This document shows positions 10,853 through 23,418 of a stretch of 64,000 nt of DNA, piece by piece. The stretch covers positions 124,001 to 188,000 of the forward strand of contig JAJSPD010000039.1 of NCBI GenBank assembly GCA_021307315.1. The letters are read 5' to 3'. The position numbers and the translations under genes were made by a program. Under the pieces are notes generated by a model, which saw only the letters and a program-made list of their open reading frames with translations, had not been told where the DNA came from and searched no databases. Each line of letters opens with the position of its first letter. The stretch's first letter is position 1. This DNA comes from Bisporella sp. PMI_857. Lineage: Eukaryota > Ascomycota > Leotiomycetes > Helotiales > Helotiaceae.

Positions 10853-12406
10853 GATGCAAACTTTCGGAGTCTGGCCGTTCCATATATGAAAGGCTGTATT
10901 ATATACAACATGCGCTACAGCCATCTCTCTCATCTCGTCTTCACGATGTCGTATTTAATATGTACCACAAATCGTGCTATGACGGCTTCTACAGTACTTA
11001 GATATGGCCCACTCTGTAGCTACGCTGCTCAATCCAATCTGTATATCACGATTTCATCTGTTGCGGTTAAACAAACCTGGTTAAGCATGCGTGCTCACTT
11101 TATGATCGACAGATCCTTGGTATATGATCTATTTCTGCAGTTTCTGTTTAGAAGGATTTGCTGCTAGTATTGGAGGCCCAGCTTCTTTTTGTTAAACTTC
11201 ATTATCCGTTTTATGAGCTGAACTTTGAATCATCACAGCCTTATTTCGACTGAAAGCACGATCGACAAGACAATAAGATGCTGATCGGCTGTGACGTAGA
11301 TTTTTTTCCTTGGCGTCAATTAAGTGGTGGTGCTAAGGATCAATTACATAATATACCCTCCAGGGTAATTATCAATATTCTTTTTTCTTCTGGGGGTTGG
11401 GGATACATACAGTGTTCGAAGTTGTGCTCGGTAATCTTCATAAACTTGGGCTAGGGCAAGTCCTCTTTTGTGCCGCTTCAAGGTCGTAAGTGCAGGTAAG
11501 TCCTTTCCTAGCTAATTGCTATCGGTAGTTCTTTTCCCGCATAGAGACATCTTCTTTTTACGAAAGCGTGTTCTCCTGGCAATGAAAATTGACTCACATT
11601 TTACCGAGCTCATCTTCATTCTGCATATAAACATAAGTCTTCTGGCAGTCTTACAGAGAGGATCTTGAAGCAATGGATCTCTCTCTAACCCGAACGCGAT
11701 GAGATCGTGGAACTCTACGATCTAGTCACCGGTAACGCGGCTCACTTATTATGCGTATGCTCTCACCCACTACTTCATTGAGATAATTCTCCGACTTGGA
11801 GATAAAATACAGTGGACTGAATGGGATGACCATCGCGAAAGGAACATGAAAATCTGCTCATGGTTATCAGAGGTTACGTGACCTTGTGTATTGTTTAATC
11901 TCCTTCTTCACATCCTCTTTGCCATGCTCAAATAATTGTAGATATTGTCGTTGCTAAGTATATATATATATAGAGTGAGGCAAGCGAGGCTGAATAAGGG
12001 GTCGAGTTTCAAAGTGGGCTACTGATTGGCCAGAAATGCGACTTCCAAACCTTTAATTCGACAAGATCGTCAAGCTCAAGCGTTTCCACCAAACCAGGAC
12101 AGTATCAGCCCCCAATCTCAACCATGCAATTGGACATAATTCAACTGTGCCGCAATTTACGAACTATACACAGCGGCTGGTGGGCCATTCAAGCAAAGCT
12201 TGCTGAAATGGCAGGGCTTAGTATCGAAACCATCGCCAAAGTGGTTTTGTGTAAGCATGGCTCTCCCCTTTGCCCTTCCTCTCGTGTCCACATCTCGCTT
12301 TTGATTCCTCTATCGGCATTCTCGTGTGCTTGAGCGTATCAACTCGTCACCTTCCGACAGAGTCACATTCCTTCAGCGTCATACTCGACATAACTGTTCC
12401 GTTACC
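10853..12406. other. Intergenic with one possible coding remnant
   Basis: 1.55 kb without a convincing gene. One 51-codon plus-strand stretch (11726-11878) reads like protein (YAYALTHYFIEIILRLG, then WTEWDDHRERN) but lacks a start and is preceded in frame by a stop at 11723. It could be an exon fragment or a relic. The last 300 bases include the upstream region of the Cys-rich membrane protein gene; a TA microsatellite lies near 11960. Confidence 0.4.
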
Positions 12407-13468
12407 ATGGTACGACGAGTGGCTCTGTTACTCTTTGGAGCACGAATTATCTCCCTTGTTGCTGCACAGGACTATCCGACAAAGTGTTATGTCCTCAATG
12501 GTGAAGCAAAATCCGATGCAGGGTTCAGATGCGATAACTCGACAACGGGACACAGCGCCTGCTGCGGGATAGGAGCGGTTTGCTATTCGAATGGCGTATG
12601 TGCGCAGGACAACAATGGGATCCAGGACTACCTAAGAGTAGGATGTACGGATGAAACGTGGGAAGATCCAGCTTGCTTGACACAGTGTGAAAGTTGTAAG
12701 TTGAAGCCCGTTGCGGCGCGTTGAGGAAGCACAAAGCTAAGTCATTGCAGTTGCGAATAGTTCTACGGCTGGAATTAGATTTTGCAATGGTGCGATTACA
12801 AATACGAATCAATAGTCAGTATGCACCATACATATAGCACAAGTAGAATTGACATCGATAGCTGTTGCGATGACGGCTCCGCGGGAATTGGAAGCTTCAA
12901 GTGCTGTAGAACGCCGACGAGTATTTTCCGAATAAACCCTATACCTACGGTTGTGGCGCAAATTCCGTTGATCTGGAGCAGCACAAGATCGACCACTACC
13001 ACCTCCACATCATCAACATCAACCTCCACGTCGTCCTCGTCCTCTACAACCGCCACTTCTCTCTCCCCAACCTCTGGCGCTCCTGTGTCCGCACCCACAA
13101 GCACGTCGACGGACGGCGCAGAATCCAAGAACAAAGAGAACGGCACAAACAGTGCAGCGATAGGCGTCGGTGTTGGCGTTCCTGTCGTGGTCATCGCTGT
13201 AGGATTAATAGGATTTTTCTTCTGGAGGCGTAGCAAGAAATCGAGAGCACAGCACGCGGTGGAATTACAAGGGAATAGGCTGCCACTGGGAGGTCCCGCC
13301 CCATATAGGGATATGAGAGATGGGATGCAAGGCCCCTTGATGGAAGCAGAAGGGAGCCTGCCCGGTGTTGCGGATGGGCAAAAGGGATATTTTGGAGGGA
13401 GGAATTATAGCGCTGCTCCACAGGAGCTGGACAGTCCGCCACGTGTGCATGAGCTATCTGCGCGGTGA
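12407..13468 (+). CDS. Secreted Cys-rich single-pass membrane protein (Mid2/WSC-like architecture)
   Basis: Three exons (12407-12695, 12751-12814, 12862-13468) give 319 residues. An N-terminal signal peptide (MVRRVALLLFGARIISLVAA) leads to a Cys-rich ectodomain with the fungal signatures CYVLNG, HSACCGIGAVCYSNGVC and QYCCDDGSAG; the Y of the last is formed across the 47-nt second intron. A Ser/Thr stalk (STRSTTTTSTSSTSTSTSSS) and a membrane helix (GVGVPVVVIAVGLIGFFFW) follow, with a basic stop-transfer WRRSKK and a cytoplasmic tail of about 90 residues. The layout matches wall-stress sensor-like proteins, but the Cys pattern is not a WSC domain, so a sensor role is inference. The start is the ATG at the signal peptide; upstream codons in the same frame do not look secretory. 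Confidence 0.8.
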
Positions 13469-14778
13469 GACGAGAGCGCCTCATGAATAGAAGAGGATCA
13501 AAAACTAGTGGCTCGGTACTTGGGGATTTAAGAGTGAAGCAGTGGACCCAGCATCCACATCGTGGCTTTAGAGTCTTGAACCTAAACATACGCTTCAAGC
13601 GGACATGCGATAATGACGGCACGCATCTTTGGGAGGAGGGGATGTCTTGCATATACTAGGGCTTATATATTTATAGGGACGGCGTAGCACAGCGTAAGAG
13701 TTGGGAACAACTGTATTCGAAAACAAATCCAGTTTATAATTGCAATTATGAGGGGCTAGAGATATCTGCTTTTATGGCCTGTTTTGGTCAGGTGTAGCTA
13801 TCGTACGCCTAATACATATGTATGCACTTTACTATCGCTTTGTGAGCATGAGGATGAGTGGAAGGAGAAGAGGTGCATCACGGGTAGGGATTGCTCTTTT
13901 CAGCAATACCAAACTTTGTCATGAACAGATTCTCAAACATTTCATAACTCATGTGCTGTTTCGCGCAGGTATGAGTCGGAGAATACGTGTTCCCCCTCAA
14001 TGATTTAATACAGGCAAAGCATTCACCAGCTTGCTGTCTAGCAAAGAAGACGACTGAGCACGGGGCTCTACTTTGTGATTGAGATTTCACTTTTAGTTTT
14101 AGGTACGAAAGACTCGGTTGAGGATAACATATCTACTGCTTGAGGCTGACTGGCTGAGAGAAAGAAAAGAGAAATCCCAAAAACATGAGCACCTCCCAAT
14201 GACTGATCTCAGGCCATTGCCCGCACTGCTAGTTGAAAGCCTTTGCAGGCTGGACTACTAGTGGAAGCCTGAGATCCCACACTTGCCCTTTACCTGTAGC
14301 GTTGGCACTATCCTGTATTTTTTTTGCTGTCGGAAAAAATGCTACTACCGCAGGCAGCAAGAGTGGCTTATGGAAACAAGGACGTATACAAGCATCGCCG
14401 GGATCTACGAGCTTAAGTAACGCAGATACTATTATATCAGACGTTAGTTTCAAGAGAAAAAGAACACAGAGCCAGTTAAGGTTTGTGTTTTAATCCAGGT
14501 ATTCTGGAAAGTTAGACCTGTCTCGTAGAACAGGGCCATAATTAAATAGGCGAGATATATGAAGGCCAGCATGTGATCCTAGAAGGGTGGAAGATGAAGT
14601 CGGAGGAGTTCGAGAAGGACTTGAATATCATGTCACCACATTCTGGCAGCCGTGACGTATTTCGACGCCAGCGACGTAAAGTTTGGCTACTAAAAGTATG
14701 TCAAGAGGTTGGGAAGATATCATGTAAAGAACTGCGGTCGAAGAGCGTTCAGGCCCTGACAGCAACTCTAGGTTCCAC
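13469..14778. other. Intergenic, convergent 3' ends
   Basis: 1.3 kb between the 3' ends of two convergent genes. The open frames here are short and unlike known proteins; nothing is supported. Confidence 0.5.
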
Positions 14779-15717
14779 CTAAGAATGCTGTGCAGCAATG
14801 TGTCTCTTCAAATTGTCCTGTCTTGTGAAACCTTCAGCGCTGCCAAAAGCGTACCTACATCCAGGATGGTGGCAGTAGAAGCGGCGACCACTGTGCATGG
14901 CTTGGTGTCGGATGAGGTCTTTCTTCAGTGAGAAGGCAACTTGTCGAAATGCGCAAGACGACTCAAGGCATTTGTGTGGCTTGATATGATATTTTCTGTG
15001 TCGACTTCACAATGTCAGCGAGTATGCGAGAAAGTTAATGTGACTAAAGGGAAATTTCCCTAAAGACCTAACATACTTGAGCTTGTGGCGATGTGTGAAT
15101 GCTCGACCACAATTCGGATGTTCACATAGCCACTTGTCTACCAAAGGGGTAGCATTTCGAGCTGAGCTTGCTGCAGAAACAGCATCTTCCGCTGGTCTAT
15201 CACAAACAAGACCAGCTGAGGTGTCGTCTAGAACCTGGCTTGTACCATGTTTTGCGAAATTCGACGATGGCGTGTTGGAATCGAAGGGAATATCAGGTGG
15301 TATGTACTCCGCCTGGGTGCCTTCCGCCGGTACTTCCAATCTCGATATTTCCCATGCTCGGACCGTGGCTGTATCTCGTCTGTTCAACAGCGCCGGACTC
15401 ACTCCCTCCACTTCCACTCTGTTCTGTGCTGCTTGTACTGTGCCCCAATCTTCAATCGCCATTCTGTCCCAATTATCCCAATCCCATCCACCAAATCCAT
15501 CCTCCTCGGCACCGGGATCCCATGATCCAAGCCCGTAGTGGTCGAGACTTTCAAGCTGCCAAAAAGACACTCCATCCCAGCTAGGAGATTCTGTCGGTCC
15601 CGTACGGCAGAGATCCTCAAGACTGGCTGGAAAGAAGTTTGCTTCGAGGTCGCCTGATTGAACTTGATCACTTTGACATTCTCGTTGAATGGGGTGTGGA
15701 GCGGAGGGATGCTCCGC
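14779..15717 (-). CDS. C2H2 zinc-finger protein, 5' end unresolved
   Basis: The exon at 15077-15717 and the exon at 14779-14995 are joined across an 81-nt intron that splits a Lys codon (HKLK to KYHIKPHKC). The C-terminus carries tandem C2H2-type fingers: CEHPNCGRAFTHRHKLKKYH, then CLESSCAFRQVAF with DLIRHQAMHSG, then CHHPGCRYAFG with RQDNLKRHIAAQH. A nuclear DNA-binding role follows from the fingers. The upstream region is acidic and Trp/Asp-rich (GGWDWDNWD), like an activation segment. The frame is open up to a stop at 15718-15720 but contains no ATG before 15462, so the true start probably lies in an unidentified upstream exon. Translation from the ATG at 15462 would lose the acidic part. 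Confidence 0.75.
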
Positions 15718-17560
15718 TCAGGAGAGTGCGTGAAGTGCGTGAGGCTGTGAGAGTGTTAGTAAATGTTATACGTAAAACTTGGGGGTAGGGCCGGCTGAAT
15801 TGAGAGACGTACATCAATTGTCCCAAGGACAAGAAATTGATCTGAAGAGGAAAGAACGCAACATCGTGGGACTTCAGGCGTGATTAAGTATTGGTATGGT
15901 TGGGCGGCCTCTCGGATGAGCTTAAGAACACCTGGAAGGCCTCTGCGCAGCCACGGACAGGGGTCAATGTACAGCACTTGTACTATAAGACTGCATGATT
16001 GATTTTGTGATTGTATCGGGCAGCCATATAAGGCTTTCAAATTCCTTTCCTATCGGGCGTCGAGTGTGCGGCCGCCTTCAAACATAGGTTGTAGCCTCTG
16101 ACATGCGCGGTACCATGTGATTTCTCAGGCACGTGACAAAGAAACTGTGGTTGGCCTGTGATGAGAGGGATGGGTTGCTATTGGTGAGCGCTGGTACGCA
16201 GATGATGGCAAAGCTGGTTCGTGGCTCGATAGCCGTGTAGAATTTCCTGGGTCTACAGTTTTTTCTGTTAGATGAGATCGAGTCTCGACATTGAAGCCGA
16301 GTAGTGGAGAAGCTAGCAAAACTGAGGGTTTAGCTGCAAAAGCATTCTCGTCTTGGATCTGGCTTGTGTTATTTCTTGACGAACCAAGGAGTATCAGGCT
16401 ACTATCTTTCGCTTTCGTCTTTTAACTGGAATGTTGCGATATTATTTCTGATTTCAGAATCTTTCTGTAGCTAGTCCCTATAGGATAAGAGGAAAGAGGT
16501 GAGGGACTATAGTCTACACTAAATACCATGATCTAGTAGTTGAATGGATAATGTGATTTGTGTGAAATTTAGCATCCAATATTGATGCCATCATTGGGGC
16601 TCTTCTTGACTTTTGCAATCTTACTGTGATGTACCGTGCCAAGTATCTAGGCTAGAGATATGGGCATTCCATGAAACAAATAGGCACTCGTCGTTTCAGT
16701 TTTGTCTTTCAACGGGAAAATCTACATATGTTGAAGTAGATTACACCACTTAGTGTGCTGAGGCGCGGTTACCTCCCTTCAAGCTTCATTTCAAATGCTC
16801 ATCTCAATAGGCACTTCTCTTCTCACAGGTATCCAGCACATGATACCGCAGAAGGAAGCAAATCAGCATGAGAAGCAGTCTAGAAAAACAATTTATGACG
16901 TGGGACAAAAAATGGCTCTCGTAGAGGGAGCGTGGTAATAGGGTCAAAAGAGAAGGTCATGGATCGATGAGCAAGTGCAGCAGAGATATGAGAATGGCTG
17001 ATAGATACAACACACAGAAAAGACCGCATGAAAACGTGAAACAAAATTTAATAGAAAAAACAGATGACAAATAGACTTCATCACAAAGCTTATTGTGAAC
17101 TTCAATTGTCATCTTTCTTTTGGGAGCAGTAAAATTGGTCTACCAAATCGGACGCCCTGCTTTAGAGGCTGATAATACAGATAATACCCCGTAAGCGGAG
17201 TAAGAAAGCATTTAGCTGAACGAGGGAGTATATCCCATAGGCAACAAAAAAAAAAAAAAGGAGACAGCGACCGCGTCTCTGAGATTTTAGTAAGGTGAGC
17301 TTGTGAATGCATGTTGGAAGAGGATTCACATTATATAAGCTATTAGTCATCCTGCTTACAATTACAGCATTGCCAAAAGGGCTGGGGTATCCAATCCAAT
17401 AATCTAGTTGTCCTTTTCGCTCCCTCCTATTCTCATGCCATTTCCTTGAACTGGATATTCTACTTGAACGATATTATATTGGATTCTGCGGTCGGAAAGT
17501 TCCACTTGACTTCTGTAGGTTTGGCGCTCACATGCCGCTCATCATTCAAAAGCATCGGTG
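15718..17560. other. Intergenic; upstream exon of the zinc-finger gene may lie here
   Basis: 1.8 kb between divergent genes. A minus-strand frame at 15756-16040 begins with ATG and could be the missing first exon of the zinc-finger gene, but no splice pair was convincing. An A(13) tract lies near 17247. A CACGTG motif occurs at about 16132. Confidence 0.4.
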
Positions 17561-20500
17561 ATGCCATTGTCATGGCAAGGTTGGCTGAACACATCTTGCA
17601 GTGATCAGTTGACGACAGGCGCGAAAACAAGATGGATTCTTCTATTATTTGCAATGTGGCTGGTGCTGGCGAAAGCCATGACACCTGCCCGTATAGCAGA
17701 ATTGCGGCAAGAGACAGTCGCCATGTTCTACCATGGCTTTGATAATTATATGGATGTGGCATTTCCGGAGGATGAGGTAGGGAGGATCTGGTAGTCAAAA
17801 TAGTGCTCCGCTGATTCTTGCTAGCTGAGGCCAGTCTCTTGCGTGCCTTTGACACGAGATTCGCAGAATCCTCGCCATGTCGAACTTAATGATGTCCTGG
17901 GCAACTATTCTCTGACCCTGATAGACAGTCTCTCTACGCTTGCGATTCTGGCTTCTGCCCCGCCTGACAAGGCGAGGGCAGGAGCCAAGGCTCTACGCAA
18001 CTTTCAGAATGGTGTGAAGTCTCTGGTAGAACAATATGGAGATGGTACGAAAGGACCGGCAGGGAAAGGACTACGGGCTCGCGGATTTGATGTGGATAGC
18101 AAAGTTCAGGTTTTCGAAACAGTCATAAGAGGCGTTGGTGGGCTGTTAAGCGCGCATCTATTTGCAAGTGGGGAACTGCCAATTAGGAGATACGAACCTC
18201 GTCGTGGGAAGTCGAAATCGCAGGTCCACAAGGATGGGGAAACACCTACAATACAGTGGCCAAACAAGTTCCGGTACAATGGGCAGCTGCTTCGTCTTGC
18301 TTTAGATCTTGCGCAACGATTGTTGCCTGCGTTCTACACTGCGACTGGCATGCCTTATCCAAGAGTAAATCTCCGCCATGGGATTCCATTCTATCTAAAC
18401 TCACCGCTTCACCGCGACTCTGATTTTGAAGGCTATGTTGAAGAAGGAAGCCCTGAAATTACCGAGACATGTAGTGCTGGGGCTGGTAGCTTGGTGTTGG
18501 AGTTTACAGTATTAAGCAGGTTGACCGGTGATCCCAGATTTGAGCAACTTGCAAAAAGAGCTTTCTGGGCAGTATGGGAGAGAAGGAGCAATATTGGCCT
18601 CATTGGCGCAGGTGTTGACGCCGAAAATGGCCAGTGGATCGGCCCATATGCAGGCATCGGTGCAGGCACTGACAGCTTCTTCGAGTATGCGTTGAAAACC
18701 TCGATTCTACTTTCTGGGCACGAAACGCCAAATCTTACAATTCCATCTCGGGAAGATGATCCCACTTGGCTTGATCCCAATACCATTTACAGTCCGCTCA
18801 GCATTGAAGAAAACTCATCTGAGGCCTTTCTGAACGCTTGGCACGAAGCACATGCTGCTATAAGGAGGCATTTGTATAGCAGCACTCATCATCCTCACTA
18901 CGTTAATGTGCATCTGTCGACAGGATCACCGCAAGCATACTGGATTGATAGCCTTGGAGCTTATTACCCTGGGCTCCTCACGCTAGCTGGTGAAGTGGAA
19001 GAAGCAATTGAGACGAATTTGCTCTATACTGCACTATGGACGCGATACTCGGCACTTCCAGAACGTTGGTCTGTCCGAGAAGGTCAAGTGGAAGGAGGTC
19101 TAGGCTGGTGGCCGGGACGTCCAGAATTCATTGAGTCAAACTATCATCTGTATCGTGCCACAGGAGATCCATGGTATCTGCATGTCGGCGAGATGGTCTT
19201 AGAGGACATCAAAACTAGGTGCTGGACTGAATGTGGCTGGTCTGGACTTCAAGATGTTCGAACAGGCGAGAAGAGTGATCGCATGGAAAGTTTTTTCCTT
19301 GGAGAAACGGCCAAGTATCTTTATCTTCTGTTTGATCCGGATCATCCTTTGAACAAGCTTGATGCAGCGTACGTCTTTACCACCGAAGGTCATCCGTTAC
19401 TTATTCCTAAGGAGAAAAAATACACGGTCCCGAAACAGCGCATGGAGCGGAAAGATATTCAACCATTGCCAGATGCTTCGGTCAGGAATAACTGTCCAGC
19501 GCCTGCTCCCCCGTTACCTTTCACAATCTCTGTTACTGCATCAAGACCAGATATATTCCATGCGTCAAGCCTGACAGGCTTACACCTCATACCAAATTCT
19601 CATGCTATGGATATAGAGTCTTCGACTAACAAAGCACTAACCGAAGCACCTTTAGACCAGCCCAATATTAGGATCTCTCCAAATCACACATACTACCCGT
19701 GGACCTTACCGCAGTCCTTCTTGCCAACCAATGGAACTTGTGACCAGCTTCCTCTGAAAACAACATTCAGCATTGAATTTCCGGCCAGCCCGCCTCTTTC
19801 AAATGCGCATGGCTCAACAAATTTCCATTTCGGTCACCATGGTTTGATTCGTCTGAACGAAGGTATTCTCGTGAAGAGTCTGTCAGGCATGAAATTCGGT
19901 ATGGTCTACGAAAACCCCTCGCCTTTCCAAGCGCTGAACGGGCCCCTACTGGAAACCTGGCGTGTGTGGAATATCGCAAATATACCTCTTGGGAGAGATG
20001 AGAAAGTGTTTATTCCTCGAGACATCATTGGAGACATTACCGATCCGTCTTTCACTCGCGTCCGTGATACTATCATGATGGATCTCGTCTTACAATTCGA
20101 AGATACAGCAAAGCAGAATAAGTCATCACCTAAAGAATCAGTCCCTGACGCGAAGTCTGAGGAGACCAAAGTGCCAAAGTTGGATCTTGAAGACTCAATT
20201 CGCAAAGCGTCATCCGGTCTCGCTGCAGAATACAAAACGATGTTTTCATCACTCCTAAGCCAAGTCAGCTCGGTTCTAAGAGATCCCGTCGCAACCCTTA
20301 TCCCTCAAGTCGAGGCTCCTCCCCAGTACACCTATGCCACCATTGCTGCCATCGCGCCCATAGGCATAGGCGCCGCACCTATTATTGATGTTGCCGACTC
20401 ACCCGACCCACATCAAACCTCCGTCGATACCCTGACTTGGAGTCACTTGTACTTTGCAGCAGATTCCTGCAATTCCAAACTCCCTGACGAAGCTGTGCGC

Positions 20501-20884
20501 AAACACGACATCATAGTCATGAAGCGTGGCGGCTGCACATTCTCCGACAAGCTCGCCAATATCCCCAGCTTCTCGCCCTCGTACCGAGGCCTTAAAATGG
20601 TAATCATGGTTTCGGATGATCAAGACGATGAGTTGTGGGAGGAAGGCGAGGAACTACCGTTCTCAGCAGGTGGGAGGGGAGGAAGCAAACTGATAAGACC
20701 GTTATTGGATAGGGCACAGGTTACACCGAGTGGGTTGCTGAGGCATAATCAGATTTCTATGGTTATGGTTGGTGGTGGAGAGAAGGTTATTGAGTTGTTC
20801 AAGAAGTCAAAAAGCATCGGGATAAGAAGACGGTACCATATACAGAGTCAGGGCCTGGTGGTCGGCAATATTATCGTTGTTTAG
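17561..20884 (+). CDS. ER degradation-enhancing alpha-mannosidase-like protein (EDEM/Htm1/Mnl1), GH47
   Basis: Two exons (17561-17776 and 17825-20884, 48-nt intron) encode 1091 residues. Proteins of this type trim mannose from misfolded glycoproteins in the ER lumen, marking them for ER-associated degradation. A hydrophobic N-terminal signal (WILLLFAMWLVLAKA) is followed by the GH47 domain: FYHGFDNYMDVAFPEDELRP across the splice, VELNDVLGNYSLTLIDSLST, VFETVIRGVGGLLSAH, GAGTDSFFEYALK, WWPGRPEFIESNYHLYRATG and MESFFLGETAKYLYLLF. The C-terminal half carries a protease-associated (PA) domain near residues 930-1040 (KHDIIVMKRGGCTFSDKLAN), as in yeast-type Mnl1. The start is the ATG just before the signal; a GTG directly upstream was ignored. 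Confidence 0.93.
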
Positions 20885-21386
20885 AGCATAGGCATAAGGG
20901 TCAACATCACGTTTGGGATTTTCTGGACTTAGCGTTTAGGATACGGTTGTAGATACCATGTTATGAATACATACATATTCCAAGGACCATTCAAGAAAAC
21001 TACCTTAGACTAGCTCAAAAGTTCTATATTCTTATGTTGACAATTATTTTGCTACTTCTTCTATCGCCATCTCCTCTCATATATTACAAATCAAACACTA
21101 TATATGAAGTGACCCAATATGTACACCTGAAAACCCTCTTTCCACTCTCGTCGACAGGGAACCCAATCCCACTGCCATCGTAAAACAAACGCCCTTTTGC
21201 GCCATGTATAAGTAACTCTTTCTTCATCCTTCCCAGGCCCACCAGGCTAAAATCCCATCATCAATTATCCGAATCATAACATCTTACACCTGCAGATGAA
21301 AAACAAAATAATGCTTATCCCCAACGCCCCAAAATGCCTAATCGCGAATCTATTGTCCCAACGTTCATCACGCGTGATTTCGTACG
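20885..21386. other. Intergenic, convergent 3' ends
   Basis: About 500 bases between convergent genes. AT-rich; presumably holds both polyadenylation regions. No gene seen. Confidence 0.5.
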
Positions 21387-23418
21387 CTATGCAATAACCA
21401 TCCACATCGTCGCCCCGACAACTCCCCAGAAGAACTCGAGGATGCCTTTTCCCCTGCCAGCATCGCCGGCTTGGGCGAACCCCGGTGCCGCCGTCGTGGT
21501 GTTAGCTCCTGCTGTCGTGTTCGCACCGGGTATTACCACCGTCACACCACCTACCACCGTCGTTATGTCCTGCCCGTTGTCAGGGTACGGCAACCTCGTC
21601 ACTGCGGCCCCGTCCTGCACGCGGATGGTCGTCGCGCTCGACACGATGATGTATGGCGTATTGCTGATGATCGTCGTGCTGCCGACCAGTGACAGCGCTT
21701 CATTTTGTGCGATGGTGCCGGGCTGGATGACTATGAAGCTGGGTGATGACGGCGTGGTTATGGCGGGAGGGGCGTTTTGACCGGCAGGCGCCGGGTTCTG
21801 GTTGGGAGGAGAAGCAGGCAAGCCGATTACCGACGCTATTATGCCGCCGACGGACGTGGGCGTCTCTTCGGTTGGCACGGCGGCTCCCGAGGTCTGGGCG
21901 TCTTCGGGCGAAGGTGGTGGGTTTGGTGGATTTGGTGGATTTGTTTCTGGAAGTGGAGCTGCTGGGACGGCGGGAATTGGTGTTTCAATAGGGGCTGGTG
22001 CACCCGTCACGACCGGAGCCACTGGAGGAGCTGGAGAAATCGGGGTTGGGACAACTGGTATCGCAGCCGGTGTTTCGGTCGTCAATGGCGCTGCTGGGGG
22101 TAAAGCAGGTGTAGTCTGGATGGCCCCTCCTCCAACCGTGATAATGGTACCCTCGGTGAGATCTCCTCCTGCCGACTGGAAAGCTGGAGCTGGCTCGCCA
22201 CATCTCGGGACGTGGATGATGGACGGACCAGCAGGCAAGCAAGAGGCAATACCTGGGTACTGGCTTCTTATGGCTGGCTCCGAAATCATATGGTCGATCA
22301 CGCTTTGAGGGACATATCCATAGTTTTCATTGCCTCCTGTCTGGAGACAAACTGAGATTGCACCAGCCTCTGTTCCTCCTGTTGCTCCCCGTGGAGGAAG
22401 GTATATCTATGATAACATTAGCTCATGCATGCACAACAAGGTGAAGTGGAAAGAAAATGCCATACAAATGGAGTAGGAAACGTAATTGCAACACCAGTGG
22501 TAGACGGAGTAAAAACAAATGTTTCTCCATTTGATCGCGCCCAAACCGGCAGTGTTTCATGTAGCAATTGGGTAGACACTGATCTCGTCGTCAAAGAGCC
22601 TAGTGTATCCGTGAATGTGAATGCAGATCTTGTCGTAGCGCCTGTAATAGCCCCCTCCGTCGTAGCGACTCTCCCACTGATACTGGATCCACCGAAATAT
22701 GCCTCAGCATTGGAGTTGATGCTGGTAATAGCAAATATATCTGATGTTGGGCCTGTAGGTTTTGCGAGTCCCGCTCCAGGAGAGAAGCCAGTACTATTTC
22801 CCTGCGAGGGCGTGGCGCAAACAGCATTTCCACCGGCATCAGTAACGGCCGGAACAGTGATGATTTTGACGGTTGAGTATACCCAGAATGCTGCTGGCGA
22901 CTGGACTGTGACGCCTGCTGTAACAACTTGCGTAGAGTTTACTATTTTGGAAGTTGTTTGGAGCGGTTGCGGCGCATTGTTTAGCATTAAGGTCGCTGGG
23001 TTGTATCCCACGGGATACGTGAAGACGAAAGATGCATTAGTTGTGCGCACATTGGTTTCATATCGTGTACGGACTGTACTGGGTCCTAGTTCGACGAACG
23101 TTGTGATTGAAGTTACATTTACGACCTTGAATATGGGTGTCCCTGTTGAGTAAACTTCCCACCAGTGCTGTTGCACGACATCTTGAACAATAAAGCAACA
23201 GCTTGAGGGTTCTGGACCGGAAGAACTCAACGTCGTGAGTGTGCTGTTTGACCTTAAGTAATGCTGGTGATTCGAGGGTGATGTTGTCGTAGCTGTTGAA
23301 GGTCAGCCTGATATACACTTGTGGTTTGAGAAAGAATCGCTTGACCTTGTGGTATTGATTCAGAAGAAACGAGAGAAATAACAAATGCCAGAAGAAACGT
23401 TAACATTTTCAGATCCAT
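21387..23418 (-). CDS. Pro/Ser/Thr-rich cell-surface protein, probably GPI-anchored
   Basis: Three exons (23317-23418, 22466-23263, 21387-22406; introns of 53 and 59 nt, both phase 0) encode 639 residues. The N-terminus is a signal peptide (MDLKMLTFLLAFVISLVSS). The middle is Thr/Val/Asn-rich with many N-glycosylation sequons and a conserved-looking segment after the second intron (LPPRGATGGTEAGAI, VPQSVIDHM). The last third is a Pro/Ala/Thr stalk with PNPPNPPPSPED, then SFIVIQPGTIAQNEALSLVG and TTVVGGVTVVIPGANTTAG. The end, GKGILEFFWGVVGATMWMVIA, is a hydrophobic tail with small residues before it, typical of GPI attachment. Function is unknown; a wall or adhesion role is inferred from composition. 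The ORF extends upstream to 23490, but the signal peptide fixes the start at 23418. Confidence 0.82.

Noticed and set aside
12796..13236. Acidic Val/Asp-rich minus-strand frame
   Set aside because: It is the antisense of the Ser/Thr-rich stalk of the Cys-rich membrane protein, which produces Asp/Val/Glu runs by chance.
21802..23153. Plus-strand open frames of 168 and 242 codons
   Set aside because: Both are antisense to exons of the probable GPI protein and mirror its Gly/Pro/Thr-rich codons; the minus-strand gene has signal peptide, introns and GPI tail.
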